In this document: positions 33,570 through 43,053 of the stretch, piece after piece
How the letters are laid out: every line of letters starts with the position of its first letter
Position numbering within the stretch: position 1 is the stretch's first letter
Assembly (NCBI RefSeq): GCF_001971725.1
Contig: NZ_CP019388.1
Span: 1,984,001 to 2,048,000 of the forward strand
Source: Winogradskyella sp. J14-2
GTDB taxonomy: Bacteria > Bacteroidota > Bacteroidia > Flavobacteriales > Flavobacteriaceae
DNA length: 64,000 nt
Direction: 5' to 3'
Translations under genes and position numbers: made by a program
The notes under the pieces: generated by a model
What the model was told of the DNA's origin: nothing
Seen by the model: the letters and a program-made list of their open reading frames with translations, nothing else
The model's database searches: none

Positions 33570-33663
33570 ATGGCAAAACTAGTAATATTTTATCGTTTTA
33601 AAATAGATATGTACTCGCTATGTTACTAGTTGGTTATTTTCTCCTGTTATTGAAACTCTACAG

Positions 33664-33694
33664 TTGGCTTTTGAGCAATATGCGTGTATATTTG
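33664..33694 (+). promoter_or_regulatory. pgk promoter
   Basis: TTGG at 33664-33667, 19 bases, then TATATTTG at 33687-33694: a textbook Bacteroidota -33/-7 pair, 19 bases upstream of the pgk ATG. Confidence 0.7.
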
Positions 33695-33713
33695 TGATAC
33701 AAATTTTATGTAA

Positions 33714-34901
33714 ATGAAGACACTAAACGATTTCAATTTCAAAGATAAAAAGGCTTTAATTAGAGTAGATTTTAATGTACCGTTAAACGACACTTTTGAA
33801 GTAACTGATGCTACAAGAATAGTTTCTGCAAAACCAACAATTATTAAAATTTTAGAAGATGGCGGAAGTTGTATTTTAATGTCCCATTTAGGAAGACCCA
33901 AAGGAGCCCAAGATCAGTTTTCTTTAAAACACATTAGATTCAAGGTATCAGACATACTCGGTGTAGAAGTAAAGTTTGCATCAAATTGTGTTGGTGCGGA
34001 AGCAGAAGAAAAAGCAAATGCGTTACAATCTGGTGAAATTCTGCTGCTTGAAAATTTACGTTTTCATGAAGAAGAAACTAAAGGGGATAAAAATTTTGCA
34101 GAGCAGTTATCTAAGCTAGGTGATATTTACGTAAATGATGCTTTTGGTACAGCACACAGAGCCCATGCATCTACAACAATAGTAGCACAATTTTTTCCAG
34201 AATCTAAGTGCTTTGGTCACCTATTAGCAAAAGAAATAGAAAGTATTAAAAAAGTGTTAGAAGATGGTGAAAAACCTGTATTAGCAGTACTTGGTGGAGC
34301 AAAGGTGTCTTCAAAAATTACGGTTATCGAGAATATTTTAGATAAGGTAGATCACCTTATTATTGGTGGTGGAATGACATTTACATTCATTAAAGCTCTA
34401 GGAGGTAAAATAGGTGATTCAATTTGCGAAGACGACAAAATGGAGTTAGCCTTAGATATCCTAAAACAAGCCGAAGCAAAAGGAGTTAAAATTCATTTAC
34501 CTGTAGATGTTGTTGCTGCGGATGCTTTTAGTAATGATGCAAATACGCAGATTTGCGACGTAAGACAAATACCAGATGGCTGGCAAGGTTTGGATGCAGG
34601 ACCAGAATCTCTTAAAATTTTTGATACGGTTGTCAGCGAAAGTAAAACTATACTTTGGAATGGACCTCTCGGTGTTTTTGAAATGGAATCTTTTGCTAAA
34701 GGTACTATAGCTTTAGGCGATTCTATAGCAAACTCTACAAAAAACGGAGCATTTTCACTAGTTGGTGGTGGTGATTCTGTTGCGGCAGTAAAACAGTTCG
34801 GTTTCGAAAATAAAGTGAGCTACGTGAGCACAGGAGGAGGAGCCATGTTAGAAAGTCTTGAAGGCAAAACACTTCCTGGTATTGCTGCAATTTTAGAATA
34901 A
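33714..34901 (+). CDS. pgk: Phosphoglycerate kinase
   Basis: Glycolytic enzyme, 395 residues, that forms ATP from 1,3-bisphosphoglycerate. [10 protein letters not shown] (about 18-27), [49 protein letters not shown] and the nucleotide-binding end [13 protein letters not shown]...[10 protein letters not shown] are all intact. Transcribed alone from a strong promoter and closed by a clear terminator. Confidence 0.97.
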   Translation: MKTLNDFNFKDKKALIRVDFNVPLNDTFEVTDATRIVSAKPTIIKILEDGGSCILMSHLGRPKGAQDQFSLKHIRFKVSDILGVEVKFASNCVGAEAEEKANALQSGEILLLENLRFHEEETKGDKNFAEQLSKLGDIYVNDAFGTAHRAHASTTIVAQFFPESKCFGHLLAKEIESIKKVLEDGEKPVLAVLGGAKVSSKITVIENILDKVDHLIIGGGMTFTFIKALGGKIGDSICEDDKMELALDILKQAEAKGVKIHLPVDVVAADAFSNDANTQICDVRQIPDGWQGLDAGPESLKIFDTVVSESKTILWNGPLGVFEMESFAKGTIALGDSIANSTKNGAFSLVGGGDSVAAVKQFGFENKVSYVSTGGGAMLESLEGKTLPGIAAILE

Positions 34902-34955
34902 CCGTTTTATTGAAACTTAATTTAGAGAGTAAAACGCACAAAAAATACTATTTTT

Positions 34956-34992
34956 AGACCTACTGACGTTACGTATAGTAGGTCTTTTTTTA
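34956..34992 (+). terminator. Terminator after pgk
   Basis: Stem AGACCTACT / AGTAGGTCT (34956-34964, 34977-34985) with a T run after it. Confidence 0.85.
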
Positions 34993-34997
34993 AATAT

Positions 34998-36545
34998 ATG
35001 CATTACAAATACAATATTTTCACCTTCGTTCTTTGTTTGCTGACCATTGGGTTTTCGCAAACAAAGAGAGATACAATTATTCCAATACATAAAACAGGAG
35101 ATTCTATAATTGATGGAAAATCACTTAATAGCGGAAAAATTATTCCAGCAGAACCAGATACTTTAAACATCAAAAACCTTAAGGACCATCCTGAAGCTGC
35201 AGAATTAGATCAAAAATGGCTTGAAGAATTATATAGTGATGCTCTTTACGATACAATTTATAAATCAATCACAGAGCTTACTTATGAGCCTGTTGACTAC
35301 CCAGAATTATCAACAGACACTCTAAAGGCTAGATTAAAACGTCTCAATGCGAGAACACCATTTAATGTAGAGTATAATCCGTCTCTAGAAAATGTTATAA
35401 AACGCTATTTAAAACATAGAAGAACGTCTTTGGAACGCCTAATGGGATTGAGTCATTTTTATTTTCCGATGTTTGAAGCAGAATTTGATAATTACAATAT
35501 TCCATTAGAGATGAAGTATTTATCAATTGTAGAATCTGCATTAAAGCCAAGGGCAAGATCTAGAGTAGGAGCCACAGGTTTGTGGCAATTTATGTTTGGT
35601 ACAGGAAAAGAGTACAATTTAGACGTAAGCAGTTATGTAGATGAACGCAGCGATCCAATACGTTCTACAACAGCAGCAGCAAAATATTTATCGCGTTTGT
35701 ATAAAGTTTTTGGTGATTGGGATTTAGCACTAGCAGCTTACAACTCTGGGCCTGGTAATGTAAATAAAGCAATACGACGCTCTGGTGGTTACAAGAATTA
35801 TTGGAATATTAGACCCAACCTACCTCGAGAAACTGCAGGTTACGTACCAGCATTTTTAGCAACTATGTATATTTTCGAGTATGCTGAAGAACATGGTTTT
35901 AAGCCAGAACGGCCACCTTTTCAGTTAATACAAACCGATACCATCCATGTAAAACAGATGATAACTTTAGATCAGGTTGCAGAAACTACGGGTGTAAATA
36001 TTGAAGAACTTCAGTTTTTAAATCCTTCGTACAAATTAGATATTATCCCTAAAATTGAAGGAAAAACCTATGTGCTGCGTTTACCAAGAGAGGCGATAGG
36101 AATTTTTACCACAAACGAGGATACAATTTATGCGTTTGCAAAAGCAGAATTTGATAAACGCGAAAAACCCTTACCGCAACTCTTTAATGCAGATACTAAG
36201 GTGCGCTATCGTGTAAAAAGCGGAGATTATTTAGGCAAAATCGCAAGACGCTATGGTGTAAGAGTTAGCCAAATAAAACGATGGAACGGATTGCGTAGCA
36301 ACAATCTAAAAATAGGACAACGTTTAACGATCTACCCAAGAAAACCTGTAGTAACAGCTCAAACCACTAAACCAAAAACATCAGTAAGTACAAGTGGTAA
36401 AAAAACCTATAAAGTGAAATCTGGTGACTCACTTTGGAGTATAGCGCAAAAATTTTCTGGAGTTTCTATTCAAAATCTTAAAGATTGGAACGATATTAGT
36501 GGTAATAAACTCAAAATAGGAATGACACTTATTGTGTCCGAGTAA
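34998..36545 (+). CDS. MltD-like lytic transglycosylase with two LysM domains
   Basis: A 515-residue exported murein-cleaving enzyme. The signal segment is residues 1-20 (FTFVLCLLTIGFS). The SLT domain has catalytic Glu179 in SIVESALKPRARSR, then GATGLWQFM and ALAAYNSGPGNVNKAI. Two LysM peptidoglycan-binding domains follow (about 395-440, YRVKSGDYLGKIARRYGV; and about 468-513, YKVKSGDSLWSIAQKF), with a looser LysM-like region near 318-360. Probably in one transcript with the DUF4837 gene 24 bases downstream. Confidence 0.92.
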   Translation: MHYKYNIFTFVLCLLTIGFSQTKRDTIIPIHKTGDSIIDGKSLNSGKIIPAEPDTLNIKNLKDHPEAAELDQKWLEELYSDALYDTIYKSITELTYEPVDYPELSTDTLKARLKRLNARTPFNVEYNPSLENVIKRYLKHRRTSLERLMGLSHFYFPMFEAEFDNYNIPLEMKYLSIVESALKPRARSRVGATGLWQFMFGTGKEYNLDVSSYVDERSDPIRSTTAAAKYLSRLYKVFGDWDLALAAYNSGPGNVNKAIRRSGGYKNYWNIRPNLPRETAGYVPAFLATMYIFEYAEEHGFKPERPPFQLIQTDTIHVKQMITLDQVAETTGVNIEELQFLNPSYKLDIIPKIEGKTYVLRLPREAIGIFTTNEDTIYAFAKAEFDKREKPLPQLFNADTKVRYRVKSGDYLGKIARRYGVRVSQIKRWNGLRSNNLKIGQRLTIYPRKPVVTAQTTKPKTSVSTSGKKTYKVKSGDSLWSIAQKFSGVSIQNLKDWNDISGNKLKIGMTLIVSE

Positions 36546-36569
36546 TAAACCAACAAAAAAATATAAATT

Positions 36570-37553
36570 ATGAGAACGCTTTATGCACTTGTATTATGCT
36601 TATTGCTAACGGCTTGTGGAGAAAAAAAGCAAGACGATAAAAAAAGATACTTACCAGAGTCTAACGGAAATTTAAATAGCATTTCGGTGGTTATAGATAA
36701 CGATTTGTGGGAAGGTAGCATAGGAGAAACCATTAGAAAAACCTTTGCGGCTTCTATTTATGGACTACCAGTAGACGAGCCCATGTTTAAACTTCGCCAA
36801 ATACCACCGCAAGTATTTGACGGATTTGCTACAAGAAGCAGAATTATTCTTAAGATTGAAAAAGGTGAGGCTATAAAACCTACAACCAAAATAGCAAATG
36901 AAGCTTTTGCAAAACCACAAACCGTAGCAATTGTTGGTGGAAAAACAAATCAAGAAATCATTTACCAACTTACTGAAGCTAAAGAAAAAATAATAGACGC
37001 TTTTAATAAAGAAGAGGTTAAAGAGAAGCAAAGACGAATTAAGTTAGATCTATTAGATGTTAGCGGTATAGAAAATAAGTTAGGTTTTACTGTTAATATT
37101 CCATCTGCATACAGAATAGCTAAAGCGGATGATGATTTCTTTTGGATTAGAAAAAACCTTAGTAACTCCAAGACCATAGAGCTAATGTTTTATGAAGTGC
37201 CTTTAGAAACTATCTCTAAAAGTGATAGTACAGTTGTAGACATTGTAAAAATGAGAGACCATATTACAAAAACAAAAATACCTGGTGAAGACGGTATTTA
37301 TATGGCTATAGATGACGCTTACGCTCCAGGAATGTTTAATGCCATAATAGATAATAAACCTGCTTATGAGATAAGAGGCATTTGGGAAATGAGAGGCTTT
37401 ACAATGGCTGGACCATTTATTACTTACGCTATAGAAGATAAAGTAAACAAGCGTTATCTTATTGCAGATGGCTACGTTTATGCGCCATCCTTGCAAAAAG
37501 CTGAGTATGTCTTTGAGCTAGAATCGATTATAAAATCAATTAAGATTAAGTAA
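36570..37553 (+). CDS. DUF4837 family lipoprotein
   Basis: A 327-residue Bacteroidota-type lipoprotein: the signal ends in the lipobox LLTAC (Cys at residue 16), followed by a charged linker. The body fits DUF4837: SISVVIDNDLWEGSIGETIRKTFAA, then PQVFDGFATRSRIILKIEKG and a second half with FFWIRKNLSNSKTIELMFYEVP and IRGIWEMRGFTMAGPF. No known activity. The position behind MltD suggests an envelope role. Confidence 0.85.
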   Translation: MRTLYALVLCLLLTACGEKKQDDKKRYLPESNGNLNSISVVIDNDLWEGSIGETIRKTFAASIYGLPVDEPMFKLRQIPPQVFDGFATRSRIILKIEKGEAIKPTTKIANEAFAKPQTVAIVGGKTNQEIIYQLTEAKEKIIDAFNKEEVKEKQRRIKLDLLDVSGIENKLGFTVNIPSAYRIAKADDDFFWIRKNLSNSKTIELMFYEVPLETISKSDSTVVDIVKMRDHITKTKIPGEDGIYMAIDDAYAPGMFNAIIDNKPAYEIRGIWEMRGFTMAGPFITYAIEDKVNKRYLIADGYVYAPSLQKAEYVFELESIIKSIKIK

Positions 37554-37556
37554 CAA

Positions 37557-37590
37557 AAAAAGCCAACTTTTTAAAGTTGGCTTTTTATTT
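37557..37590. terminator. Bidirectional terminator
   Basis: Stem AAAAGCCAACTTT / AAAGTTGGCTTTT (within 37557-37570 and 37573-37586), flanked by A and T runs; serves the DUF4837 gene and convergent tatA. Confidence 0.85.
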
Positions 37591-37607
37591 TTATTTAATA
37601 AAAACAA

Positions 37608-37793
37608 TTAATTGTTTTCTTCCTTATCTTGAGTTTCGTCTTTACTCGCATCCTTAAACTCCTTAATACCGCTTCCTAAACCTCTCATTAATTCAGGAAT
37701 TTTTTTACCGCCAAACAATAACAAGACAGCCAAAGCAATTAACACCCAAGAGCCTGGACCAATTGCACCCAAAAATATACTACTAAAAATCAT
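37608..37793 (-). CDS. tatA: Twin-arginine translocase subunit TatA/TatE
   Basis: A 61-residue protein that forms the pore-like part of the Tat export system. One N-terminal TM helix ([27 protein letters not shown]) runs into the amphipathic helix with the family Phe-Gly hinge; a charged tail follows. I use the ATG at 37793: an earlier in-frame start at 37814 lies inside the -7 element of its own promoter. tatB and tatC are not adjacent. Confidence 0.9.
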   Translation of the reverse strand: MIFSSIFLGAIGPGSWVLIALAVLLLFGGKKIPELMRGLGSGIKEFKDASKDETQDKEENN

Positions 37794-37811
37794 AACTTCA
37801 AATTTAGATCG

Positions 37812-37840
37812 CAAAGTTAGTAATTAAACTTTAATTACAA
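37812..37840 (-). promoter_or_regulatory. tatA promoter
   Basis: On the minus strand TTG (37840-37838), 18 bases, then TAACTTTG (37819-37812), a good Bacteroidota pair. It places the transcript start near 37805, a few bases upstream of the ATG. Confidence 0.6.
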
Positions 37841-37906
37841 CGTTGTATTCTCAACTTTAATAACTATTGCCAACACAGTTTCACTATTTTATTTAATTTT
37901 GTTTTA

Positions 37907-38776
37907 ATGGTAAAAAAGAAAAAAAAAGAAAAGAAGTTTACAAAAAAATTGCTTCATAAGTATCGCCTTGTAATACTTAACGAGGATACTTTTGAAGAGC
38001 GTTTTGCGATAAAATTAACACGTCTTAACGTATTTGTTTTAACATCGTTTTCTGCTATTTTTCTCATATTTTTCACAATACTTTTAATAGCATTTACACC
38101 GTTAAGAGAATATATCCCTGGTTATTCTTCGGCAAAACTTAAAAAAGAAGCCTCAATGCTTAACTATAAAACAGATTCCTTAGTACAAGAGTTAGAACTT
38201 AACAAACGTTATTATGCATCTATCCGAAAGGTACTTACAGGAGATGTATCTACTGTAGATTTTAATAGAGACTCTGTTATCGAAGCCGCTAAAAATGACC
38301 CTGAAATTCTTCAAATAACAACAAATAGACAAGATTCTTTACTAAGAGACAAGGTAGAAAAAGAAGATAAATACAACCTTTTTGATGATACATCAAATCA
38401 AAACAACTTTGTTTTATTTCCACCTGTAAACGGCACCATTTCAGAAGGTTACAATATAGAAGATAAGCATTATGCGGTGGATGTTGTTGTTGCAAACAAC
38501 ACGCCTGTAAAAGCCACAGCAGATGGAACTGTAATATTTGCAGAGTGGACGGTAGAAACTGGCTATGTTGTTATTATAGAGCATAACCAAGAGTTAATTT
38601 CTGTATATAAACATAATGGAGCAATCACTAAATCTCAGGGTGATTTGGTAAAAGCAGGAGAGGTTATTGCCATGTCTGGTAATACTGGCGAGCTTAGCAC
38701 TGGACCACACCTTCATTTTGAATTATGGAGCAAAGGATATCCCGTAAATCCAACTAATTTTATCGATTTTCAGTAA
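37907..38776 (+). CDS. M23 family metallopeptidase (membrane-anchored)
   Basis: A 289-residue peptidoglycan endopeptidase. A very basic cytosolic start (MVKKKKKEKKFTKK), one TM helix (about 44-65), and a helical spacer (about 75-145) precede the LytM/M23 domain: zinc ligands in HYAVDVV (HxxxD) and HLHFEL (HxH), with GNTGELSTGPHLHF intact. It would cut cross-links during growth or division. The stop overlaps the start of the GH3 gene by one base (TAATG). A TAATTTTG element lies at 37894-37901. Confidence 0.9.
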   Translation: MVKKKKKEKKFTKKLLHKYRLVILNEDTFEERFAIKLTRLNVFVLTSFSAIFLIFFTILLIAFTPLREYIPGYSSAKLKKEASMLNYKTDSLVQELELNKRYYASIRKVLTGDVSTVDFNRDSVIEAAKNDPEILQITTNRQDSLLRDKVEKEDKYNLFDDTSNQNNFVLFPPVNGTISEGYNIEDKHYAVDVVVANNTPVKATADGTVIFAEWTVETGYVVIIEHNQELISVYKHNGAITKSQGDLVKAGEVIAMSGNTGELSTGPHLHFELWSKGYPVNPTNFIDFQ

Positions 38777-40278
38777 TGGCATCGATTAAGGCAGCACTAT
38801 CAAAACCGTTTGCAAAATACATCGCAAAACGCATTAATAAATGGGCCTCTCAACCTGTAGAAACTCAAGAAAAGGTGTTTCAAAAGCTTATTAAAGAAGC
38901 TAGAAACACCGTTTTCGGAAAAGACCACAAGTTTAATACGATTCAATCTTACGAAGATTTTAAGAATCAAGTTCCGGTAAGAGATTATGAAGCGCTTAGA
39001 CCTTATATAGAACGCACTGTAGCAGGTGAAAAAAACATACTTTGGAAAGGCAAGCCAATTTATTTTGCTAAAACATCCGGAACGACCTCTGGAGCTAAGT
39101 ATATTCCTATAACAAGGGCTAGTATGCCAACTCATATTGAAGCAGCAAGAAATGCAATCTTAATGTATATACAAGAAACAGGCAATGCAAAATTTGTAGA
39201 TGGTAAAATGATTTTTCTTCAAGGCAGCCCAATTCTAGAAGAAAAAAATGGCATCAAATTAGGCAGACTCTCAGGTATTGTTGCGCATTACGTGCCCAAA
39301 TACCTTCAAAAAAATAGAATGCCTAGTTTAAAAACCAATTGTATAGAAGATTGGGAAACTAAAGTAAACGCTATTGTAGAAGAGACTGTAAATGAAGATA
39401 TGACTGTCATATCTGGAATACCATCTTGGGTACAAATGTATTTTGAGAAATTAATTGAAAACAAAGGACAAAAGGTCGGCGAAATATTAAAAAATTTCAA
39501 TTTGTTTATTTTCGGAGGAGTCAATTACGAACCATACAGAGCAAAATTTGAAAATTTAATAGGTCGCAAAGTGGATAGCATCGAATTATATCCTGCTAGT
39601 GAAGGATTTTTTGCATTTCAAGATAAGCAAAATCAAAAAGGAATGCTTTTACAATTAAACTCTGGTATCTTTTACGAGTTTATAAAAGCAGATGAGTTTT
39701 TTGATAAAAATCCTAAGCGTATCACCATTAAAGATGTAGAACTAGGAGTAAATTACGTTATGCTCATTTCTACTACAGCAGGACTTTGGGCCTACAATAT
39801 TGGCGATACCGTGCAGTTTTCTTCCTTAAAGCCTTACAGGGTTATTGTAAGTGGTAGAATTAAACATTTTATATCTGCATTTGGAGAACATGTTATAGGT
39901 AAGGAAGTAGAGCAAGCCCTCAAAGAGGCAATAGCAAACACAAACATAACTGTTAATGAGTTTACTGTGGCACCTCAGATAAATCCTTCGGAAGGATTAC
40001 CATATCACGAATGGTTTATTGAGTTTGAAACGGAACCAGAGGACGAATCAAAGCTTATACGAGATTTAGAAAGTTCGCTTCAAAAACAAAATAGCTATTA
40101 TTTTGATTTAATTGAAGGTAAGGTTTTAAGACCATTGGTAATAACCAAAATTAAAAAAGATGGATTTCAAAAGTACATGAAATCCATAGGCAAATTAGGC
40201 GGTCAGAATAAAATTCCGAGACTAGCCAATGACAGAAAAATAGCGGATGCCATATACCAACTTCAATTAACTAAATAA
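38776..40278 (+). CDS. GH3 family acyl-adenylate/amido synthetase
   Basis: A 500-residue member of the GH3 family, named from plant auxin-amino-acid conjugating enzymes. The ATP motif TSGTTSGAKYIPI (about 97-109), ELYPASEGFFAFQ (motif 2) and YNIGDTVQF (motif 3) are all conserved. Bacterial members are widespread in Bacteroidota, and the substrates are mostly unknown. Translationally coupled to an M23 peptidase, which hints at an envelope-related carboxylate, but this is inference. Confidence 0.88.
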   Translation: MASIKAALSKPFAKYIAKRINKWASQPVETQEKVFQKLIKEARNTVFGKDHKFNTIQSYEDFKNQVPVRDYEALRPYIERTVAGEKNILWKGKPIYFAKTSGTTSGAKYIPITRASMPTHIEAARNAILMYIQETGNAKFVDGKMIFLQGSPILEEKNGIKLGRLSGIVAHYVPKYLQKNRMPSLKTNCIEDWETKVNAIVEETVNEDMTVISGIPSWVQMYFEKLIENKGQKVGEILKNFNLFIFGGVNYEPYRAKFENLIGRKVDSIELYPASEGFFAFQDKQNQKGMLLQLNSGIFYEFIKADEFFDKNPKRITIKDVELGVNYVMLISTTAGLWAYNIGDTVQFSSLKPYRVIVSGRIKHFISAFGEHVIGKEVEQALKEAIANTNITVNEFTVAPQINPSEGLPYHEWFIEFETEPEDESKLIRDLESSLQKQNSYYFDLIEGKVLRPLVITKIKKDGFQKYMKSIGKLGGQNKIPRLANDRKIADAIYQLQLTK

Positions 40279-40281
40279 AAC

Positions 40282-40289
40282 TATATTTG
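40282..40289 (+). promoter_or_regulatory. Putative -7 element upstream of DUF6909 gene
   Basis: TATATTTG, an exact TAnnTTTG match 16 bases before the ATG at 40306. No clear -33 TTG at the ideal spacing. It could drive the DUF6909 gene and the polysaccharide locus behind it. Confidence 0.5.
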
Positions 40290-40305
40290 CGGGTTAATAT
40301 AACAC

Positions 40306-41997
40306 ATGGGCACAACTAAAAAAAAACACGAAAGAACAAGAGCACAAGAAAGTTCTAATGCAATAGAGCGCATGTACATTACTATGCGTCATTTATTTAA
40401 TCGTGGGTTTTATAAACCAATGGGAGTTTCTGGCGAAACCTTGCGAGAAGCGTTATTATTATTAAGACCAGAAATCTATGGCTCTATTGCAGATGAAAAA
40501 GCAGAGCTCGATGGGTTACTTTACGTTGTAGACCGCCTACCGCAAGGCATCGAAGAATGTACGTTTATTAATTTAACCAGCGACGAAGGCTACGCAAACT
40601 CACATTTTAAACCTATTATTCCACCCAAACGAAGACGTAACTGCTACCGTATAGATGATGAGCAAATGAATATTGAAATTACTCGAGGACGCTCAGAGAT
40701 TTATGACATTTTAACGCATCTAACGTTTTTATTTGTAGAGTCTCATAAAATAAGCAAGCGCGTACTTATTGATGAAGAAGGATCTACCGTAAGAGACTGG
40801 CAAAAGTTAGAACAAGCCGTTACGTCAACCAAAAAATTAACCCAAATAGAGCGTGAAATTGCCATTACGCATACTGCAAATATCTTAGGCCGCACATTTA
40901 ATGAGTTAACAGAAGCCTATCCAAAATTTGCTACAGATATTCAGCCAGAGCGATTATTACATATTGTTTATTGGCTTGGAAAATTAGCTATTGAAGAAAT
41001 AGTAAAAGGCCATAAGAGAACCATAACCTTTAGTCCTGTATTAAGAGAACGATTAGGACACCATATCCATGGCGAAGAATGGTCAGATAACATCAAGTCT
41101 GTACTTCATAAAAAAGGGTTGCTACAAAGACCCATTCATATTATAAGCGCAAATATGCATAGTGTAATGAACTCCTTATTTGCTAAAGGAACACTTAAGG
41201 GCGCTGAAGTAAAAAAGAACATTTTTGAAGTATATGAAATATTGAGCAACCCTAAAAGTTCTATAATGCGCAATAAAGTAGAGAAATCTGCGTTGCAAAA
41301 CGGAATGATATATATTAAGGACACATCTGGGACAAATATCGATGTGCAGATTTTTGACACAGACAACATAAATTTTGCTAAGACAGATTTTGAATATTCT
41401 GAAACAGAAAAAGATAACAAAGCTGTCATTTTTGTTATGGATTATGCTTTTGGAGAACAAGCCTATGAAACCTTAGATGAACTTTTAAAGCCCATAAAAG
41501 TTAATGGCGAAAAAGTACATTTAGACGTAAAGTCTATCTCTATAATGGGTAAAGCAGGGATTTTAGAAGGAGGTAAGGGAGATATTATGATACCTTCTGC
41601 CCATATTTTTGAGGGAACAGCAGATAATTACCCTTTTAAAAACGAATTAAGTAAAAACGATTTATTAGATTGCGGAGTCGATGTTTATGAAGGCACAATG
41701 ATAACAGTTTTGGGTACATCCTTGCAGAACAAGGAAATCTTAAAGTTTTTTAAAAAATCTACATGGAATGTTATAGGGTTAGAAATGGAAGGTGCTCATT
41801 ATCAGAAAGCAATTCAAGCAGCATCCAAGGTAAGAGGCAACATCAATGAAGACGTAAAAGTAAGGTATGCTTATTATGCGAGTGATAACCCATTAGAGAC
41901 AGGCAGTACTCTAGCTTCTGGAGGCCTAGGGACCTCAGGAGTTAAACCAACATATGTAATTACAAAAAAAATACTAGAACAAATATTTAATTCTTAA
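40306..41997 (+). CDS. DUF6909 family protein, C-terminal part phosphorylase-like
   Basis: A 563-residue cytosolic protein conserved in Bacteroidota, which I associate with DUF6909. The N-terminal 330 residues are helical (MYITMRHLFNRGFYKPMGVSGETL, FINLTSDEGYANSHFKPIIPPKRRR). The C-terminal 200 resemble nucleoside phosphorylases: GKAGILEGGKGDIMIPSAHIFEG, then DVYEGTMITVLGTS, then VIGLEMEGAHYQKAI, which mirrors the E-M-E ribose-binding motif of PNP/MTAN enzymes. No function is established. It sits 3 bases before the Wzz-like gene, so it is co-transcribed with the polysaccharide locus or its start. Confidence 0.7.
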   Translation: MGTTKKKHERTRAQESSNAIERMYITMRHLFNRGFYKPMGVSGETLREALLLLRPEIYGSIADEKAELDGLLYVVDRLPQGIEECTFINLTSDEGYANSHFKPIIPPKRRRNCYRIDDEQMNIEITRGRSEIYDILTHLTFLFVESHKISKRVLIDEEGSTVRDWQKLEQAVTSTKKLTQIEREIAITHTANILGRTFNELTEAYPKFATDIQPERLLHIVYWLGKLAIEEIVKGHKRTITFSPVLRERLGHHIHGEEWSDNIKSVLHKKGLLQRPIHIISANMHSVMNSLFAKGTLKGAEVKKNIFEVYEILSNPKSSIMRNKVEKSALQNGMIYIKDTSGTNIDVQIFDTDNINFAKTDFEYSETEKDNKAVIFVMDYAFGEQAYETLDELLKPIKVNGEKVHLDVKSISIMGKAGILEGGKGDIMIPSAHIFEGTADNYPFKNELSKNDLLDCGVDVYEGTMITVLGTSLQNKEILKFFKKSTWNVIGLEMEGAHYQKAIQAASKVRGNINEDVKVRYAYYASDNPLETGSTLASGGLGTSGVKPTYVITKKILEQIFNS

Positions 41998-42000
41998 AAT

Positions 42001-43053
42001 ATGAGCGATAAATTACCTCAAGATTCTACTAATGAAGAAGTTGATTTAGGGCAGTTGTTTAATGCTATTGGTAAGCTCTTCGAAAAGCTTTTTGCGTTTA
42101 TAGGAAAAATATTCAAAGGCCTTTTTACTTTTATTATCTACTCCTTAAAGCCAATTGTAAACAATTTTAAACTATTGGCAATTGTACTAATGTTAGCTGC
42201 TATAGTTGGTTTTTTGGTAGAGAAGTATAGTAAAGCAGTATTTAAATCAGATATGTTGGTCAAGCCCTATTTTGAATCTAAATACCAATTAGATAATAAT
42301 ATCAATTATTTTAATGCCTTAATAAGTTCTCAAAACTATTTACAACTATCAAATATTTTTGAAATTGACACTACGGTAGCCAAGGAGTTAATTGGTTTTG
42401 AACTGACTATAGGTCCAGAAACCCAGAACGACCTATTAAAAGAATACGACGACTACATAAAATCTATAGATAGCACATTAGCAGCAGAGGTTACTTACGA
42501 GCAGTTTATTGATAATAGAGACATACTCTCAGGAACCGTATTTTCTATTCAGGCATACGCATCAAAAAAAGATATATTCTCTAATTTAGAAAAAGGGTTT
42601 ATTAAAACCTTTGAAAATGAGTATTCTAAAAAATTAAAACGAATTAGAGACTCTGCATTAATCATTAACAAAGAAACTTATCTTAAAGAATTACAAAAAA
42701 CAGATAGTCTACAAAAGATATATCTATCAATAAAGAAAAGCGAATCTGAAAAAGGTGAGGTGGTTATTGGAGCAAAAGGGTTTTTACCATTTATGCAGCA
42801 AAAAACTACCACAAATGAGTATGAGCTATTCCAAGAAGAACTACTTATTAGAAACAAAATAAGAGAGATCGATGAGCAATTAATAGAAGAAAGTGACTAT
42901 TATGATATTTTATCAAGCTTTGAAGAAGTAGGTACAAGGCATACTTTATTTTATCAAAAATACTCAGTAATATTTCCAATCTTAGCCTTTTTAGTAATGC
43001 TATTAGGGTATTTTTCTTTAAAGTTTTTTAAATTTATTAAGGAGTATGAATAA
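42001..43053 (+). CDS. Wzz-like polysaccharide chain-length/co-polymerase protein
   Basis: A 350-residue membrane protein with the polysaccharide co-polymerase layout: one TM helix near 58-76 (LLAIVLMLAAIVGFLVEKY), a large extracytoplasmic helical region with coiled-coil parts (about 200-310), and a C-terminal TM helix (about 326-344). Only 350 residues, no kinase domain. It controls or assists polymerisation of the surface glycan with the Wzy-like protein at the other end of the locus. It overlaps rfbB by 8 bases. Confidence 0.7.
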   Translation: MSDKLPQDSTNEEVDLGQLFNAIGKLFEKLFAFIGKIFKGLFTFIIYSLKPIVNNFKLLAIVLMLAAIVGFLVEKYSKAVFKSDMLVKPYFESKYQLDNNINYFNALISSQNYLQLSNIFEIDTTVAKELIGFELTIGPETQNDLLKEYDDYIKSIDSTLAAEVTYEQFIDNRDILSGTVFSIQAYASKKDIFSNLEKGFIKTFENEYSKKLKRIRDSALIINKETYLKELQKTDSLQKIYLSIKKSESEKGEVVIGAKGFLPFMQQKTTTNEYELFQEELLIRNKIREIDEQLIEESDYYDILSSFEEVGTRHTLFYQKYSVIFPILAFLVMLLGYFSLKFFKFIKEYE

